Assembly: GCA_964470285.1 (NCBI GenBank)
Contig: CAYYBZ010000019.1
Location: forward strand, 1 to 14,240
DNA: 14,240 nt
Direction: 5' to 3'
Source of the DNA: CAYYBZ01 sp964470285 [NCBI: uncultured Oligoflexia bacterium]
GTDB lineage: Bacteria > Bdellovibrionota_G > CAYYBZ01
Made by a program: the position numbers and the translations under genes. Within the stretch, counting starts at the first letter, position 1, and each line of letters opens with the position of its first letter. The notes below the pieces were generated by a model, which did no database searches, was not told the origin of the DNA, and was given only the letters and a program-made list of their open reading frames with translations. Shown piece after piece: positions 1 through 8,195 of the stretch.

Positions 1-324
1 ATCCCTGAGAGCAGAAAGGATGACTTTAGAAGAGAGATCATGAATTACATCGGTGCCCTGGCAGTGGACGGCAAGAATTTCGATTACAAAACAAATGAAA
101 GGCTTCATAAGGCCCTGGAGCTTAAGCTCTTTGAGGATCAAAAAGATTCAATAAAACTGACTTCGCTTGTTACAAGTGTAGTCGATAAAGATACACAGGA
201 AAAAATTGATGTAGTCAAAAACAGAATGATAAACAATTACGGTTATTGCGATATATGCTCAACCGATGTGCTGCACTTTGTCGCAAGTATATTTGCTAGA
301 GGAGATGCGAAAGAAGAAAAATAA
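1..324 (+). CDS. prkA: PrkA family serine protein kinase, C-terminal end (5' truncated)
   Basis: This is the last 107 codons of a gene that begins before the window. The reading frame is open from base 1, so the in-frame ATG at 40 is internal. The peptide matches the C-terminal PrkA domain (E. coli YeaG): a basic start with the pattern RRE near residue 11, a helix on KLFED, and a terminal helical bundle ending in charged residues. Full-length PrkA is about 640 residues, with an AAA+ module followed by the kinase-like domain, of which only the tail is visible. The family is described as a serine kinase acting in starvation and stationary-phase responses; ATP-dependent protease activity has also been reported in Bacillus. 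The gene immediately precedes yeaH and spoVR, the usual partners, which makes the assignment firm. Its activity cannot be judged from this fragment. Confidence 0.93.
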   Translation: MPESRKDDFRREIMNYIGALAVDGKNFDYKTNERLHKALELKLFEDQKDSIKLTSLVTSVVDKDTQEKIDVVKNRMINNYGYCDICSTDVLHFVASIFARGDAKEEK

Positions 325-338
325 CCCTTAATTCAGGG
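325..338 (+). promoter_or_regulatory. Small hairpin covering the yeaH ribosome binding site
   Basis: Directly after the prkA stop codon, CCCT (325-328) can pair with AGGG (335-338) across a 6-base loop. The right arm is part of the Shine-Dalgarno sequence AGGGGA (335-340), which lies 11 bases before the yeaH ATG at 352. A ribosome terminating on prkA would open such a stem, so translational coupling is possible. The stem is only four base pairs, so this is a weak structural inference. Confidence 0.25.
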
Positions 339-351
339 GATTTTACTTATT

Positions 352-1455
352 ATGGCACTCAAAATAGACAAGGACCATAATCGCTTTAAGCAGATTGTAA
401 AGGGCAGCATCAAGAAAAATCTCAAGAAATACATGAGCAGCGGCGAAATGCTTGGTAAAAAGGGAAAGGACCTTGTAAGTATTCCCATACCGAGAATCGA
501 TATTCCAAGATTTGTATTCAGCCCTAAAAAGCAGGGGGGAGTAGGACAGGGAGAGGGTGAAGTCGGAACTGTTTTAGGTCCCGGAGAGGTTCCTGTTTCC
601 CCTAAGGCGGGTAATCAGCCTGGTTATCACGTTTTAGAAGTTGATATAACGCTTGAAGAGCTTGCTAAAATCCTGGGAGAGGAGCTTGAACTTCCAAGAA
701 TTGAACCCAAGGGTAAAAAGAATATTGAAAATGTTAAGGAAAGGTATACAGGAATTCACAGAGCAGGTCCTGAATCCTTAAGGCATTTTAAGCGTACATA
801 TAAGGAGGCTTTAAAACGCCAGATTATTTCAGGTACCTACAATCCGGACGATCCCATAGTTGTCCCGATAAAGAGAGACAAGAGATATAGATCGTGGAAA
901 CTCGTGCCTCAGCCGACAAGCAATGCGGTGATTCTCTATATTATGGATGTGTCTGGGTCCATGGGAAACGAGCAAAAGGAAATAGTAAGGATGGAATCCT
1001 TTTGGATCGATACATGGTTAAAATCACAGTATAGAGGGCTTGAATCCAGGTACATTATTCACGATGCGACTGCCAGGGAGGTCGATTCGGAAACCTTTTA
1101 CCACACAAGAGAATCCGGCGGTACAATAATTTCTTCGGCCTATAAACTCGCCGATAAAATAATTCACGAGGACTACAATCCGTCAGAATGGAACACTTAT
1201 ATTTTTCATTTCTCCGACGGTGATAACTGGTCGGCCGAAGATACTAACCTTTGTGTAAGCATACTAAAAGAGAGAATTCTTAATACTATTAACCTTTTCT
1301 GCTACGGGCAGGTAGAAAGCCAGTACGGTTCGGGCCAGTTCTTAAAGGATTTGAAGGAGCATATGGGAGAGTCCGAAAATCTGATTACTTCAAAGATAGA
1401 CACTAAAGATGATGTCTACGAATCAATAAAAACCTTTCTGGGGAAAGGAAAGTAA
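352..1455 (+). CDS. yeaH: YeaH/YhbH family protein (DUF444) with von Willebrand factor A domain
   Basis: This 367-residue protein is a member of the DUF444 family (E. coli YeaH, Bacillus YhbH). The N-terminal half is basic, with a Gly-rich linker around residues 61-78, as is usual in the family. A VWA-like domain follows from about residue 193, with a MIDAS metal-site motif D199-V-S201-G-S203 and a later SDGDNWS segment. YeaH acts with the PrkA kinase (YeaG) in E. coli nitrogen-starvation and stationary-phase physiology; its biochemical role is not settled. The ATG at 352 is preceded by AGGGGA at 335-340. The gene lies 27 bases after prkA and 3 bases before spoVR, so the three are almost certainly one transcript. 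Length and motifs look intact. Confidence 0.94.
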   Translation: MALKIDKDHNRFKQIVKGSIKKNLKKYMSSGEMLGKKGKDLVSIPIPRIDIPRFVFSPKKQGGVGQGEGEVGTVLGPGEVPVSPKAGNQPGYHVLEVDITLEELAKILGEELELPRIEPKGKKNIENVKERYTGIHRAGPESLRHFKRTYKEALKRQIISGTYNPDDPIVVPIKRDKRYRSWKLVPQPTSNAVILYIMDVSGSMGNEQKEIVRMESFWIDTWLKSQYRGLESRYIIHDATAREVDSETFYHTRESGGTIISSAYKLADKIIHEDYNPSEWNTYIFHFSDGDNWSAEDTNLCVSILKERILNTINLFCYGQVESQYGSGQFLKDLKEHMGESENLITSKIDTKDDVYESIKTFLGKGK

Positions 1456-1458
1456 AAG

Positions 1459-2940
1459 ATGGATCTGACTCCGGATCTTGCCGAATTAAAAGAAAAGATT
1501 GAAGCCCAGGCGAAAAGCTACGGTCTTGACTTTTATAAGACTATCTTCGAGGTGCTCGAATTTGATGAGCTAAATCAGGTGGCTTCATTCGGAGGTTTTC
1601 CCACAAGATATCCTCACTGGAGTTTCGGGATGGAGTATGAGCGTCTCTCCAAAACATACGCATTCGGGCTTGCAAAAATATATGAAATGGTCATAAATAA
1701 CGATCCCTGCTATGCATATCTTTTAAGCTGCAATCAGTTGATAGACCAGAAGCTGGTTATGGCTCACGTATATGCCCACAATGATTTTTTTAAGAATAGT
1801 CTGTGGTTTTCAAAGACGAACAGAAGAATGATTGATCAAATGGCCAACCACGGAACAAGAATACGAAAATACATTGACAGGTACGGTTTTGAAAAAGTGG
1901 AGAGCTTTCTTGATCTTTGCCTGTCTATTGACAATCTCATAGATTATCATTCTCCGTTTATTGAACGGGAAGAAGAAATAGATTATGACGGTGAATCTGA
2001 CGGAAGAGCCGAAACACGGGTTAAAAAGCTAAAAAGTAAAGATTATATGGACGGCTTCATTAACCCTAAGGAATTCTTAGATAAACAGAAGAAAAAAATC
2101 GAAGCTCAGCTTGCAAAAAAGAAAAAATTTCCTGAAAATCCCGTAAGAGACATTTTGCAATTCCTTATAGAGTTTGCTCCTTTAGAGGGCTGGCAGGTTG
2201 ATGTTTTATCCATTGTCAGAGAAGAAAGTTATTATTTTGCGCCTCAGGCTCAAACAAAAATAATGAATGAAGGCTGGGCTACTTACTGGCATTCAAAAAT
2301 AATGACACAAAAGATTTTGGAAAGTTCTGAGCTTATCGATTATGCTGATCACCATTCAGGAACTTTAGGTACAAGACCCGGCACATTAAACCCCTATAAA
2401 TTAGGTGTGGAACTTTTCAGGCACATTGAAGACAGATGGAATAAGGGGCAATTCGGTAAAGAATATAATGAGTGTAACGATTTGGTTGAAAGAAAAAACT
2501 GGGATAAACAACTTGGACTGGGTAAAGAGAAGATCTTTGAAGTAAGAAGGGTTGATAACGACATTACTTTTATTGATAACTATCTAACAGAGGAATTCTG
2601 TATTGATCAAAAACTCTTTGGCTTTGATTTTAATCCCAAAACTGGTAATTATGAAATAGTTACGAGGGCTTTCAATGAAATTAAACAAAAGCTTTTATTT
2701 TCGCTGACAAATCTGGGCAATCCTATTATAGAGGTAACAGACGGAAATTATGATAATAAAGGTGAACTATTTATAACGCATAATCATGAAAACTATGATT
2801 TACGGCTCGACTGGGCTAAGGATACAATTGCAAACATATCGGCAATATGGAAAAGGCCCGTTAATCTGGAGACAGTTCTTGATGGCAAAAAGAAGATACT
2901 GCGATTTGACGGAAAAGATCACTCGGAAATTGTTGTATAG
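1459..2940 (+). CDS. spoVR: SpoVR family protein (YcgB homologue)
   Basis: This 493-residue protein is close to the length of E. coli YcgB and Bacillus SpoVR. Visible family hallmarks are MAHVYAHNDFF, giving H103 and H107 on one helix face, and the signature NEGWATYWH at residues 270-278. The conserved histidines and glutamate look like a possible metal site, but no enzymatic activity is established for the family. SpoVR was named for a role in spore cortex formation in Bacillus, yet it is widespread in non-sporulating bacteria, where it travels with prkA and yeaH, as here. The ATG at 1459 follows the yeaH stop by 3 bases, and the ribosome binding site GGGAAAGGAAAG lies inside the end of yeaH. 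A charged, Lys-rich insertion at about residues 185-225 separates the two conserved parts. Confidence 0.95.
   Translation: MDLTPDLAELKEKIEAQAKSYGLDFYKTIFEVLEFDELNQVASFGGFPTRYPHWSFGMEYERLSKTYAFGLAKIYEMVINNDPCYAYLLSCNQLIDQKLVMAHVYAHNDFFKNSLWFSKTNRRMIDQMANHGTRIRKYIDRYGFEKVESFLDLCLSIDNLIDYHSPFIEREEEIDYDGESDGRAETRVKKLKSKDYMDGFINPKEFLDKQKKKIEAQLAKKKKFPENPVRDILQFLIEFAPLEGWQVDVLSIVREESYYFAPQAQTKIMNEGWATYWHSKIMTQKILESSELIDYADHHSGTLGTRPGTLNPYKLGVELFRHIEDRWNKGQFGKEYNECNDLVERKNWDKQLGLGKEKIFEVRRVDNDITFIDNYLTEEFCIDQKLFGFDFNPKTGNYEIVTRAFNEIKQKLLFSLTNLGNPIIEVTDGNYDNKGELFITHNHENYDLRLDWAKDTIANISAIWKRPVNLETVLDGKKKILRFDGKDHSEIVV
2868..2872 (+). promoter_or_regulatory. Ribosome binding site favouring the ATG at 2882
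   Basis: GGAGA sits 9 bases before an ATG at 2882, inside the spoVR coding region. It is the best-spaced Shine-Dalgarno for the following exported-protein gene. The competing TTG codons at 2930 and 2933 have only a GGAAAAG at 2911-2917, spaced more loosely. Confidence 0.4.
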
Positions 2941-3583
2941 CAGAATAACCATTAATTACAGCATTACCCTGATTGTCATTCTTATTTTATTCCATAATTC
3001 TTATGCCGCCTTAATTGACAGAACAATTGCGATCATAGGGGATGAAGTCCTTACATACAGGGAGATTCAAAAAATATTTGTTGTGTCAAGACTGGCCGAC
3101 GGATCTAAAGTGACTCTTTTTAAGGATGAACTATCGGAAAAAGATTATGAAAACGCAAGAGACTACGCGATTAAGACGGAAATTGTTAAGGCCTATTTAA
3201 ACCGAATTGCACTGAAAAGTCCTTCAGAAGAATTCGAATCACGGAAAGTATATGACAAAATTAAAGACTCGTTCAAGAAAGACAGATTTAAGCGCTTTTT
3301 GGATTTTTATGAAATTGATCAAACATCAATCTTAAGTATTATCAAAGATAAGCTTATTATGGAACGTTTCTTTTCCAGGGCGGCACTTTTAAGTGAAAAT
3401 GTCAGCGACAGCGAAGTAAAGGAATATTATGATAAGGAAAAAGAAGGGAAATTTTACGGCAGCCCTTATAATGACATTAAGGAGCACATAAGAAAGTATT
3501 TAAAAAATCGTAAAAGACAGGAAAGAATTAATGCCTGGCTTAATGAGCAAAAAAGGCAGATCAAGGTCAGAATTTTCAGATAG
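2882..3583 (+). CDS. Exported SurA N-terminal-like chaperone domain protein without a PPIase domain
   Basis: A hydrophobic segment ITLIVILILF followed by SYA-A looks like a signal peptide with cleavage before the mature start ALIDRTIAIIGDEV. The IIGDEVLTYREI motif is the first strand and helix of the SurA/trigger-factor-like N-terminal domain (compare VVNDEVI in SurA). The rest is charged helix, including SDSEVKEYYDKE, which in SurA-like proteins joins the chaperone core to the parvulin domain. Here no parvulin domain follows and the protein ends in a basic helix, so it is probably a periplasmic chaperone-like protein with no isomerase activity. Start choice is uncertain. ATG 2882 has a good ribosome site and gives 233 residues, but also an unusually long 27-residue n-region and a 59-base overlap with spoVR. 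TTG 2930 gives a more normal signal peptide and an 11-base overlap. rimI follows 15 bases later. Confidence 0.75.
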   Translation: MAKRRYCDLTEKITRKLLYSRITINYSITLIVILILFHNSYAALIDRTIAIIGDEVLTYREIQKIFVVSRLADGSKVTLFKDELSEKDYENARDYAIKTEIVKAYLNRIALKSPSEEFESRKVYDKIKDSFKKDRFKRFLDFYEIDQTSILSIIKDKLIMERFFSRAALLSENVSDSEVKEYYDKEKEGKFYGSPYNDIKEHIRKYLKNRKRQERINAWLNEQKRQIKVRIFR

Positions 3584-3598
3584 ACGGTAGTATGTAGA

Positions 3599-4039
3599 AT
3601 GATGAAAATAATCCCAATGAGAATCCAGGACATCAAACAGGTCGGTGAAATCGAAAGATTAAGCTTCCCTATCCCCTGGTCAAGAGATGATTTTAGGGAA
3701 ATAGTGTTAAGTAAAGTTTATAAACCTTATGTCGCAAAGAGCAGCGACGACGAAGTAATGGGATATGTGGTTTTCTATACTGCAGGGGACGAGGGACATA
3801 TTATGAACATTGTTACTCATCCAAATTCAAGGAGGCAGGGGATAGCGAAACAGCTGCTCGGATTTGCGCACAAAATATTCAAAAAAGAAGGTGCCATGGT
3901 CGCATATCTTGAACTAAGAAGGTCAAATTATTCTGCTTACAGGCTTTACAAAAAATACGGCTATGTTTATGTGGGAATCAGAAAGGATTATTATCCCGAT
4001 AATATGGAAGATGCTATATTAATGAGAAAGTCGCTTTAG
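3599..4039 (+). CDS. rimI: Ribosomal protein bS18-alanine N-acetyltransferase RimI
   Basis: This 146-residue GNAT-fold enzyme is expected to transfer acetyl from acetyl-CoA to the N-terminal alanine of ribosomal protein bS18. The acetyl-CoA binding loop is R78-R-Q-G-I-A83, preceded by the strand HIMNIVTHP. The catalytic pair known from Salmonella RimI (Glu103 and Tyr115) corresponds here to E105 in YLELR and Y117 in YRLYKKYGY. The N-terminal FPIPWS segment matches the family's substrate-side loop. Two ATG codons stand in tandem at 3599 and 3602, and the upstream ribosome site is weak, so either could be used. Other GNAT enzymes share the fold, but length, catalytic residues and the YYPDNMEDAILM ending fit RimI well. 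The gene lies between the SurA-like gene and pyrK (7-base gap). Confidence 0.9.
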   Translation: MMKIIPMRIQDIKQVGEIERLSFPIPWSRDDFREIVLSKVYKPYVAKSSDDEVMGYVVFYTAGDEGHIMNIVTHPNSRRQGIAKQLLGFAHKIFKKEGAMVAYLELRRSNYSAYRLYKKYGYVYVGIRKDYYPDNMEDAILMRKSL

Positions 4040-4046
4040 GTGAATC

Positions 4047-4865
4047 ATGAAAGAATTTAATGCAAGGGTAATTTATAATAAAAAGTTAAGGGACAATTTT
4101 TATGTTATTTCCGTGGATTTGGACAAAAGTTTAAAATCAGAAATACTACCCGGTCAGTTTGCCATGATAGGGACAGATCGGACGGGAGGACTTTTACTCA
4201 GAAGACCTTATTCAATACTTGATGCACAGACAAAAAGGGGTAAAACGAATCTTAAATTCTTTTACAAAACGGTAGGAAAAGGCAGTGAAAAGCTTTCCGG
4301 AATCAGAAAGGACGATGTGCTGTCCCTGCTTGCACCTCTGGGCAACGGTTTTTCACCTAAAAAGACAAAACATAAAACGGTTTGTGTAGTAACGGGCGGT
4401 ACCGGGATACCACCTTTTTATCTTTTAATTAGGACAATTAAGAAATTTAATCCCAGAGCGATTTATGTATTTTACGGCGCCAAAACAAAAAACGAGATTT
4501 TTTATGCTCCCTTCTTTAAGGAAAAGACCAAAGGTCTTTTTATCTCTACAGATGACGGTTCAAGAGGTTACAGAGGGTTTGTGACAGACCTTTTTAAGAA
4601 CGAACTTGAAAATCACAAAGAACTGGCAAAACTTAAAGCTAATGGGATAATTTGCCTTACATGCGGACCGAGAATTATGATGAAAAAGACGGCCGGTATT
4701 TGTAAGGAAAGGAGCATCTCATGTTACGCTTCAATGGAAGAGGTTATGGGATGCGGAATGGGCGCCTGTTTAAGCTGTGTTGTTAAAAAAAGCGATTCAG
4801 GGGAAACCCTTATTACAATTTGTAAAGATGGACCCGTTTTTAATTCGTGTGAAATACAGATGTAA
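4047..4865 (+). CDS. pyrK: Dihydroorotate dehydrogenase B, electron transfer subunit PyrK
   Basis: This 272-residue flavin/iron-sulfur protein would pass electrons from the class 1B dihydroorotate dehydrogenase PyrD to NAD+ in pyrimidine synthesis. An N-terminal ferredoxin-reductase beta barrel carries the FAD motif R52-R-P-Y-S56. The nucleotide-binding half has GGTGIPP at 117-123. The C-terminal [2Fe-2S] site is complete: C236-x4-C241-x2-C244-x14-C259. The ending GPVFNSCEIQM matches PyrK rather than the related NfnA/SudB subunits. AGGTGA at 4038-4043 lies very close to the ATG. No pyrD is adjacent, unlike the common pyrK-pyrD arrangement, so the partner must be elsewhere. The histidine kinase begins 24 bases downstream. 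Confidence 0.9.
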   Translation: MKEFNARVIYNKKLRDNFYVISVDLDKSLKSEILPGQFAMIGTDRTGGLLLRRPYSILDAQTKRGKTNLKFFYKTVGKGSEKLSGIRKDDVLSLLAPLGNGFSPKKTKHKTVCVVTGGTGIPPFYLLIRTIKKFNPRAIYVFYGAKTKNEIFYAPFFKEKTKGLFISTDDGSRGYRGFVTDLFKNELENHKELAKLKANGIICLTCGPRIMMKKTAGICKERSISCYASMEEVMGCGMGACLSCVVKKSDSGETLITICKDGPVFNSCEIQM

Positions 4866-4889
4866 AATTTTTTTAAACAGGAATATCAA

Positions 4890-6686
4890 ATGAAGCTTTC
4901 GACAAAACTCATAACGGTTTTCCTATTTACCATCTTTCTGACCATCGTCCTTATATCCTGGAGAGGTCTAATCTACTTCTCAATGGATAAGGAAACATAC
5001 GTACAGGATTTAAACAGTCAAAACGCTATAGTTCTTTCCAAACTTATTTCAGATAGAATTGAAAATATTGAAAAGCTTATTGAAACTTTCTCAAGCAATG
5101 TTTTCTTGAAATTCAAGGACAGAACATCGCTTGAAAAAGCGCAAATGCAGTTTATGTCCAGATTCAGGGATTTTCTTTCCGTTTCTATCTTTAAAGTAGG
5201 ACCCTCCTACGTCAAAGAGGAATTCAGCCTCAACGTTTCCAACATTGACAAGTGGGGAATTACTAAAAAATCCATAATGGACAAAAAATTTATTAGAGAC
5301 ATTTATCAAAAACACAAGACCAATGAGTGGAAATTTACAAACTTCACAAAAAAATCAGATTACCCGGTAATACTTTTTTCTATAAGAAAACCGGGTGGAT
5401 TGTTCGTTCATGCTTTAGTGCCGCAGGTTTCTATCATGAAGGCTATCGGTTCCAAGGAAATATATGAGACTTTCGTAGTCGATTCCAACGGGGAGTTATT
5501 GATGCATCAGAACCCGAATAAATTGATTACGACAAAAAAAATGAATTCTCATCCTATGGTGAAGCAGTTTGTAAAAGATAGCGAAAAGCGCTCTTTAAGC
5601 AGAACAACGGAGTATTTTCTTGAAGATACTTCTCAAAACATGCTTGGTGCATGGGCACATATAGGTAATACCGGCCTGGGCCTTTTCATAGAAACTTCAA
5701 GAAGTATGGCTTATGAAGCGGCAAGGGCCTTAATCGAAAAATTAGCCCTATGGATAGGTATAATTTTTATCATAGCAATAACAGTTTCAGTTATATTTGC
5801 GGCTAAAATTACAAATCCCTTAAAAACACTGGTGGGATTTGCAAGAAAGATAGGTAAGGGAGATTTTAATGTAAACGTTCCGATTAAGTCAAAAGATGAA
5901 CTTGGCGCCCTGGCAGGGGCCTTTAATACGATGGGTACCGAGTTAAAGGCAAGGGAAGAGAAAATAGAAGAAAGTCACAAACAGCTGGTTCAATCTGAGA
6001 AAATGAGTGCATTCGGTCAAATGAGCGCAGGTATAGCCCATGAAGTTAAAAATCCCCTGGCAGGAATATTAGGCTATGCCCAAATAGCCAAGAAAAAATC
6101 ATCAGAAAACCCCTCACTTCAGAATTATCTGGGGATAATAGAAAAAGAAACAAAAAGGTGTAAGGAAATAGTTGAGAACTTAATGAAATTTGCAAGATCC
6201 GAGAAGGCGGAATTTTCCGATATCTTCTTTTATCAGGTAGTGAAGGATGCTGTAGCTTTGGTTGATCACCAAATTACGATCTCAGGTATCAAAATTATAA
6301 GAAAATTTCCGCAAGAAGATGTTCAGGGGCCGCAAATAAGCGGGAATTCAAACCAGATAATTCAGGTTTTAACCAACATTATGCTAAATGCCCAGTATGC
6401 TATGAAGAAGAAAGGAGATAACGGTACTTTAACAATAGAGCTTTTCCCCGAAGAAAACGGTAAAGCGAAAGTCACAATCGAGGATACGGGGACAGGTATT
6501 AAACCAGAAAATATTGCAAAGCTCTTCGACCCGTTCTTTACTACCAAACCGCCCGGTGAGGGAACAGGGCTTGGATTATCAGTTACCTTCGGCATTATCC
6601 GTGACCATAAAGGAGAAATAAAGGTAGAGAGCGAATATGGGCAGTGGACAAGATTCATAATTTCTTTGCCCGTTAAGTCTGCTTGA
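4890..6686 (+). CDS. Sensor histidine kinase with extracytoplasmic Cache-like domain and HAMP
   Basis: This 598-residue membrane kinase has a first transmembrane helix at about residues 6-28. An extracytoplasmic sensor region runs to about 282 and includes VVDSNGELLMHQNP, typical of double-Cache domains that bind small ligands. A second transmembrane helix lies at about 284-305, then HAMP at about 304-356 (ITNPLKTL). The HisKA phosphoacceptor is H384 in IAHEVKNPLAG. The ATP-binding domain has N500 in the N box, D532-T-G-T-G536, FDPFFTTK, and G556-E-G-T-G-L-G562. All catalytic motifs are intact. There is no attached receiver domain. The ATG at 4890 has AGGA at 4879-4882. The response regulator gene starts 58 bases downstream and is the probable phosphotransfer partner. 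The ligand cannot be told from sequence. Confidence 0.93.
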   Translation: MKLSTKLITVFLFTIFLTIVLISWRGLIYFSMDKETYVQDLNSQNAIVLSKLISDRIENIEKLIETFSSNVFLKFKDRTSLEKAQMQFMSRFRDFLSVSIFKVGPSYVKEEFSLNVSNIDKWGITKKSIMDKKFIRDIYQKHKTNEWKFTNFTKKSDYPVILFSIRKPGGLFVHALVPQVSIMKAIGSKEIYETFVVDSNGELLMHQNPNKLITTKKMNSHPMVKQFVKDSEKRSLSRTTEYFLEDTSQNMLGAWAHIGNTGLGLFIETSRSMAYEAARALIEKLALWIGIIFIIAITVSVIFAAKITNPLKTLVGFARKIGKGDFNVNVPIKSKDELGALAGAFNTMGTELKAREEKIEESHKQLVQSEKMSAFGQMSAGIAHEVKNPLAGILGYAQIAKKKSSENPSLQNYLGIIEKETKRCKEIVENLMKFARSEKAEFSDIFFYQVVKDAVALVDHQITISGIKIIRKFPQEDVQGPQISGNSNQIIQVLTNIMLNAQYAMKKKGDNGTLTIELFPEENGKAKVTIEDTGTGIKPENIAKLFDPFFTTKPPGEGTGLGLSVTFGIIRDHKGEIKVESEYGQWTRFIISLPVKSA

Positions 6687-6698
6687 TGTAATTATATG

Positions 6699-6709
6699 TT
6701 ATCTGGTAA
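6699..6709 (+). repeat. Near-palindromic motif TTATCTGGTAA (copy 1)
   Basis: This 11-base sequence in the 58-base gap between the kinase and response regulator genes differs at one position from TTATCTGATAA at 8211-8221, upstream of the cold-shock gene. It is an imperfect dyad centred on T6704. A shared operator for a regulator is one explanation; AT-rich chance similarity is another. No convincing promoter could be assigned in this gap. Confidence 0.3.
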
Positions 6710-6744
6710 ACTATTTTGATATTAAATAACAAGAAAGAGACCAT

Positions 6745-8154
6745 ATGGAAGAGAGAAAATTCAATATTCTTGTTGTCGACGACGAGGATTCACTTAGGGG
6801 AATTGTTAAAGAGATACTGACCGATTCCGGCTATTTGGTTGACGAAGCCCCTGACGGGAAACAGGCATTGGAACTTGTCAGGAAAAACAGCTACGATGTT
6901 ATTATCTCAGACATAAGAATGCCCGAAGTCAGCGGTATTGAACTTTTAGAAGAAGTTAAAAAATTCAATCCCAATATAGAAGTGATCATGATGACTTCTC
7001 ACGCCTCAGTTGAAACCGCAATTAAAGCAATAAGACTCGGTGCGTACGATTATCTTACAAAACCGTTTGAGGACTTAGATGTTATCACAACCGTTATCAA
7101 CAGAACGGTTGAGAAATTAAAGCTCGAAATAAGGATTAATCAGCTTCTTGAAGAGCTAAAAAACAGAAACGAAGAAATACAAACCCTTTATAATTGCACA
7201 ACCGAACTCACTACCACACTTAGACTTGAAGAAATCCTTAAACTTTCGATTAATTCAGTTTCAAAACTTGCAAATCTTTCAAACGTTGTTTTCTGGGGAC
7301 ATAAACCGGACGAAAACAAAATTATAGGCAGATATGCCACAAAATTTTCCCAAGAAGAACTTCAGGATATGAGCCATGAACTTAAGGGAACAAAATCAAT
7401 AGCTAATTATTTTTCCGTTATAGATTCCGATGTTGAACTTAAAAAGAGAATGAAGTTTGTTGAAGATGTTTCCAAACTTCATCTTTTTCCGCTTACAATC
7501 GGAGGAAAATTCTCAGGCGTTTTCTCTGTTTTTTCTGAAAATGCAGAATTCGAGATTTCAAAGGCGGAAAAAGAGATAATAAAGCAATTCATAGGTAATG
7601 TTTCCATACAGGCGGAAAATGCTTACCTCCACCAGATGATCAAGGCATTGGCGATAAGAGACGGGCTTACAAACCTTTATAATCACAGGCATTTTCAAAA
7701 TACATTAATTCAAGAGCTTGAAAGGGCTTCAAGATATAAAAAATCACTTTCGATAGTACTTTTTGATATTGATCATTTCAAAAATTATAACGACAAGCTG
7801 GGGCACCCTGCAGGCGATTATTTGTTAAAGGAATTAGCTCAGCTGATTAACAGCAATAAAAGAGTCGTAGATGTAGCTGCCAGATACGGAGGAGAAGAGT
7901 TCGTTCTGATACTTGTCGAAACCGATAAAGCAGGAGCAGCACAGGTTGCGGAGCGTTTAAGAAAAGCCATTGAAGATTATCCTTTCAAAGACAGAGAAAA
8001 ACAGCCTCTTAGTAAAATTACCGTAAGTATAGGCTATTCATCCTTTCCCGATGACGGTGAAACAAGAGAAGCCCTTATAAAAACCGCTGACGAGGGTTTA
8101 TACCAGGCTAAAAAGGCAGGAAGAAACAGAATACATCCTCCATGGAACGGATAG
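6745..8154 (+). CDS. Response regulator diguanylate cyclase (REC - GAF-like - GGDEF)
   Basis: This 469-residue protein probably makes cyclic-di-GMP from two GTP when phosphorylated. The receiver domain (about 6-122) has the acidic pair D12-D13, phosphoacceptor D56 in ISDIRMP, T84 and K106. A short coiled coil (about 125-150) leads to a GAF-like region (about 150-295) whose ligand, if any, is unknown. The C-terminal GGDEF domain starts at RDGLTNLYNHRHF. Its active site is G382-G-E-E-F386, a functional variant, and the product-inhibition I-site is present as R373-V-V-D376, so feedback control is expected. The kinase upstream is the natural partner. The ribosome site is modest (AAGAAAGAG before the ATG at 6745). 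No downstream effector with a PilZ domain is in this window. Confidence 0.93.
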   Translation: MEERKFNILVVDDEDSLRGIVKEILTDSGYLVDEAPDGKQALELVRKNSYDVIISDIRMPEVSGIELLEEVKKFNPNIEVIMMTSHASVETAIKAIRLGAYDYLTKPFEDLDVITTVINRTVEKLKLEIRINQLLEELKNRNEEIQTLYNCTTELTTTLRLEEILKLSINSVSKLANLSNVVFWGHKPDENKIIGRYATKFSQEELQDMSHELKGTKSIANYFSVIDSDVELKKRMKFVEDVSKLHLFPLTIGGKFSGVFSVFSENAEFEISKAEKEIIKQFIGNVSIQAENAYLHQMIKALAIRDGLTNLYNHRHFQNTLIQELERASRYKKSLSIVLFDIDHFKNYNDKLGHPAGDYLLKELAQLINSNKRVVDVAARYGGEEFVLILVETDKAGAAQVAERLRKAIEDYPFKDREKQPLSKITVSIGYSSFPDDGETREALIKTADEGLYQAKKAGRNRIHPPWNG

Positions 8155-8195
8155 AGTTTCCCAGAGCCACTTTGACGTTTTGACGCGATTGCGAC

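Noticed and set aside
1-324. The ATG at 40 as the start of a small separate gene
   Set aside because: The frame is open from base 1 and the upstream residues continue the PrkA C-terminal domain, so the Met is internal.
2786-2881. Upstream extension of the SurA-like gene to an ATG at 2786
   Set aside because: It would place 32 more residues, overlapping spoVR, before an already long n-region, and the added residues do not resemble a signal peptide or the family.
6362-6658. Open frame on the minus strand under the kinase ATP-binding domain
   Set aside because: It mirrors the conserved N, G1 and G2 boxes of the kinase and shows no independent coding signal. The smaller minus-strand frames at 5091-5315, 9824-10036 and 11428-11655 are rejected for the same reason.
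6711-6730. AT-rich stretch resembling a promoter before the response regulator gene
   Set aside because: TTGATA and nearby TAAATA elements cannot be spaced properly, and the kinase-regulator pair is close enough to be co-transcribed.
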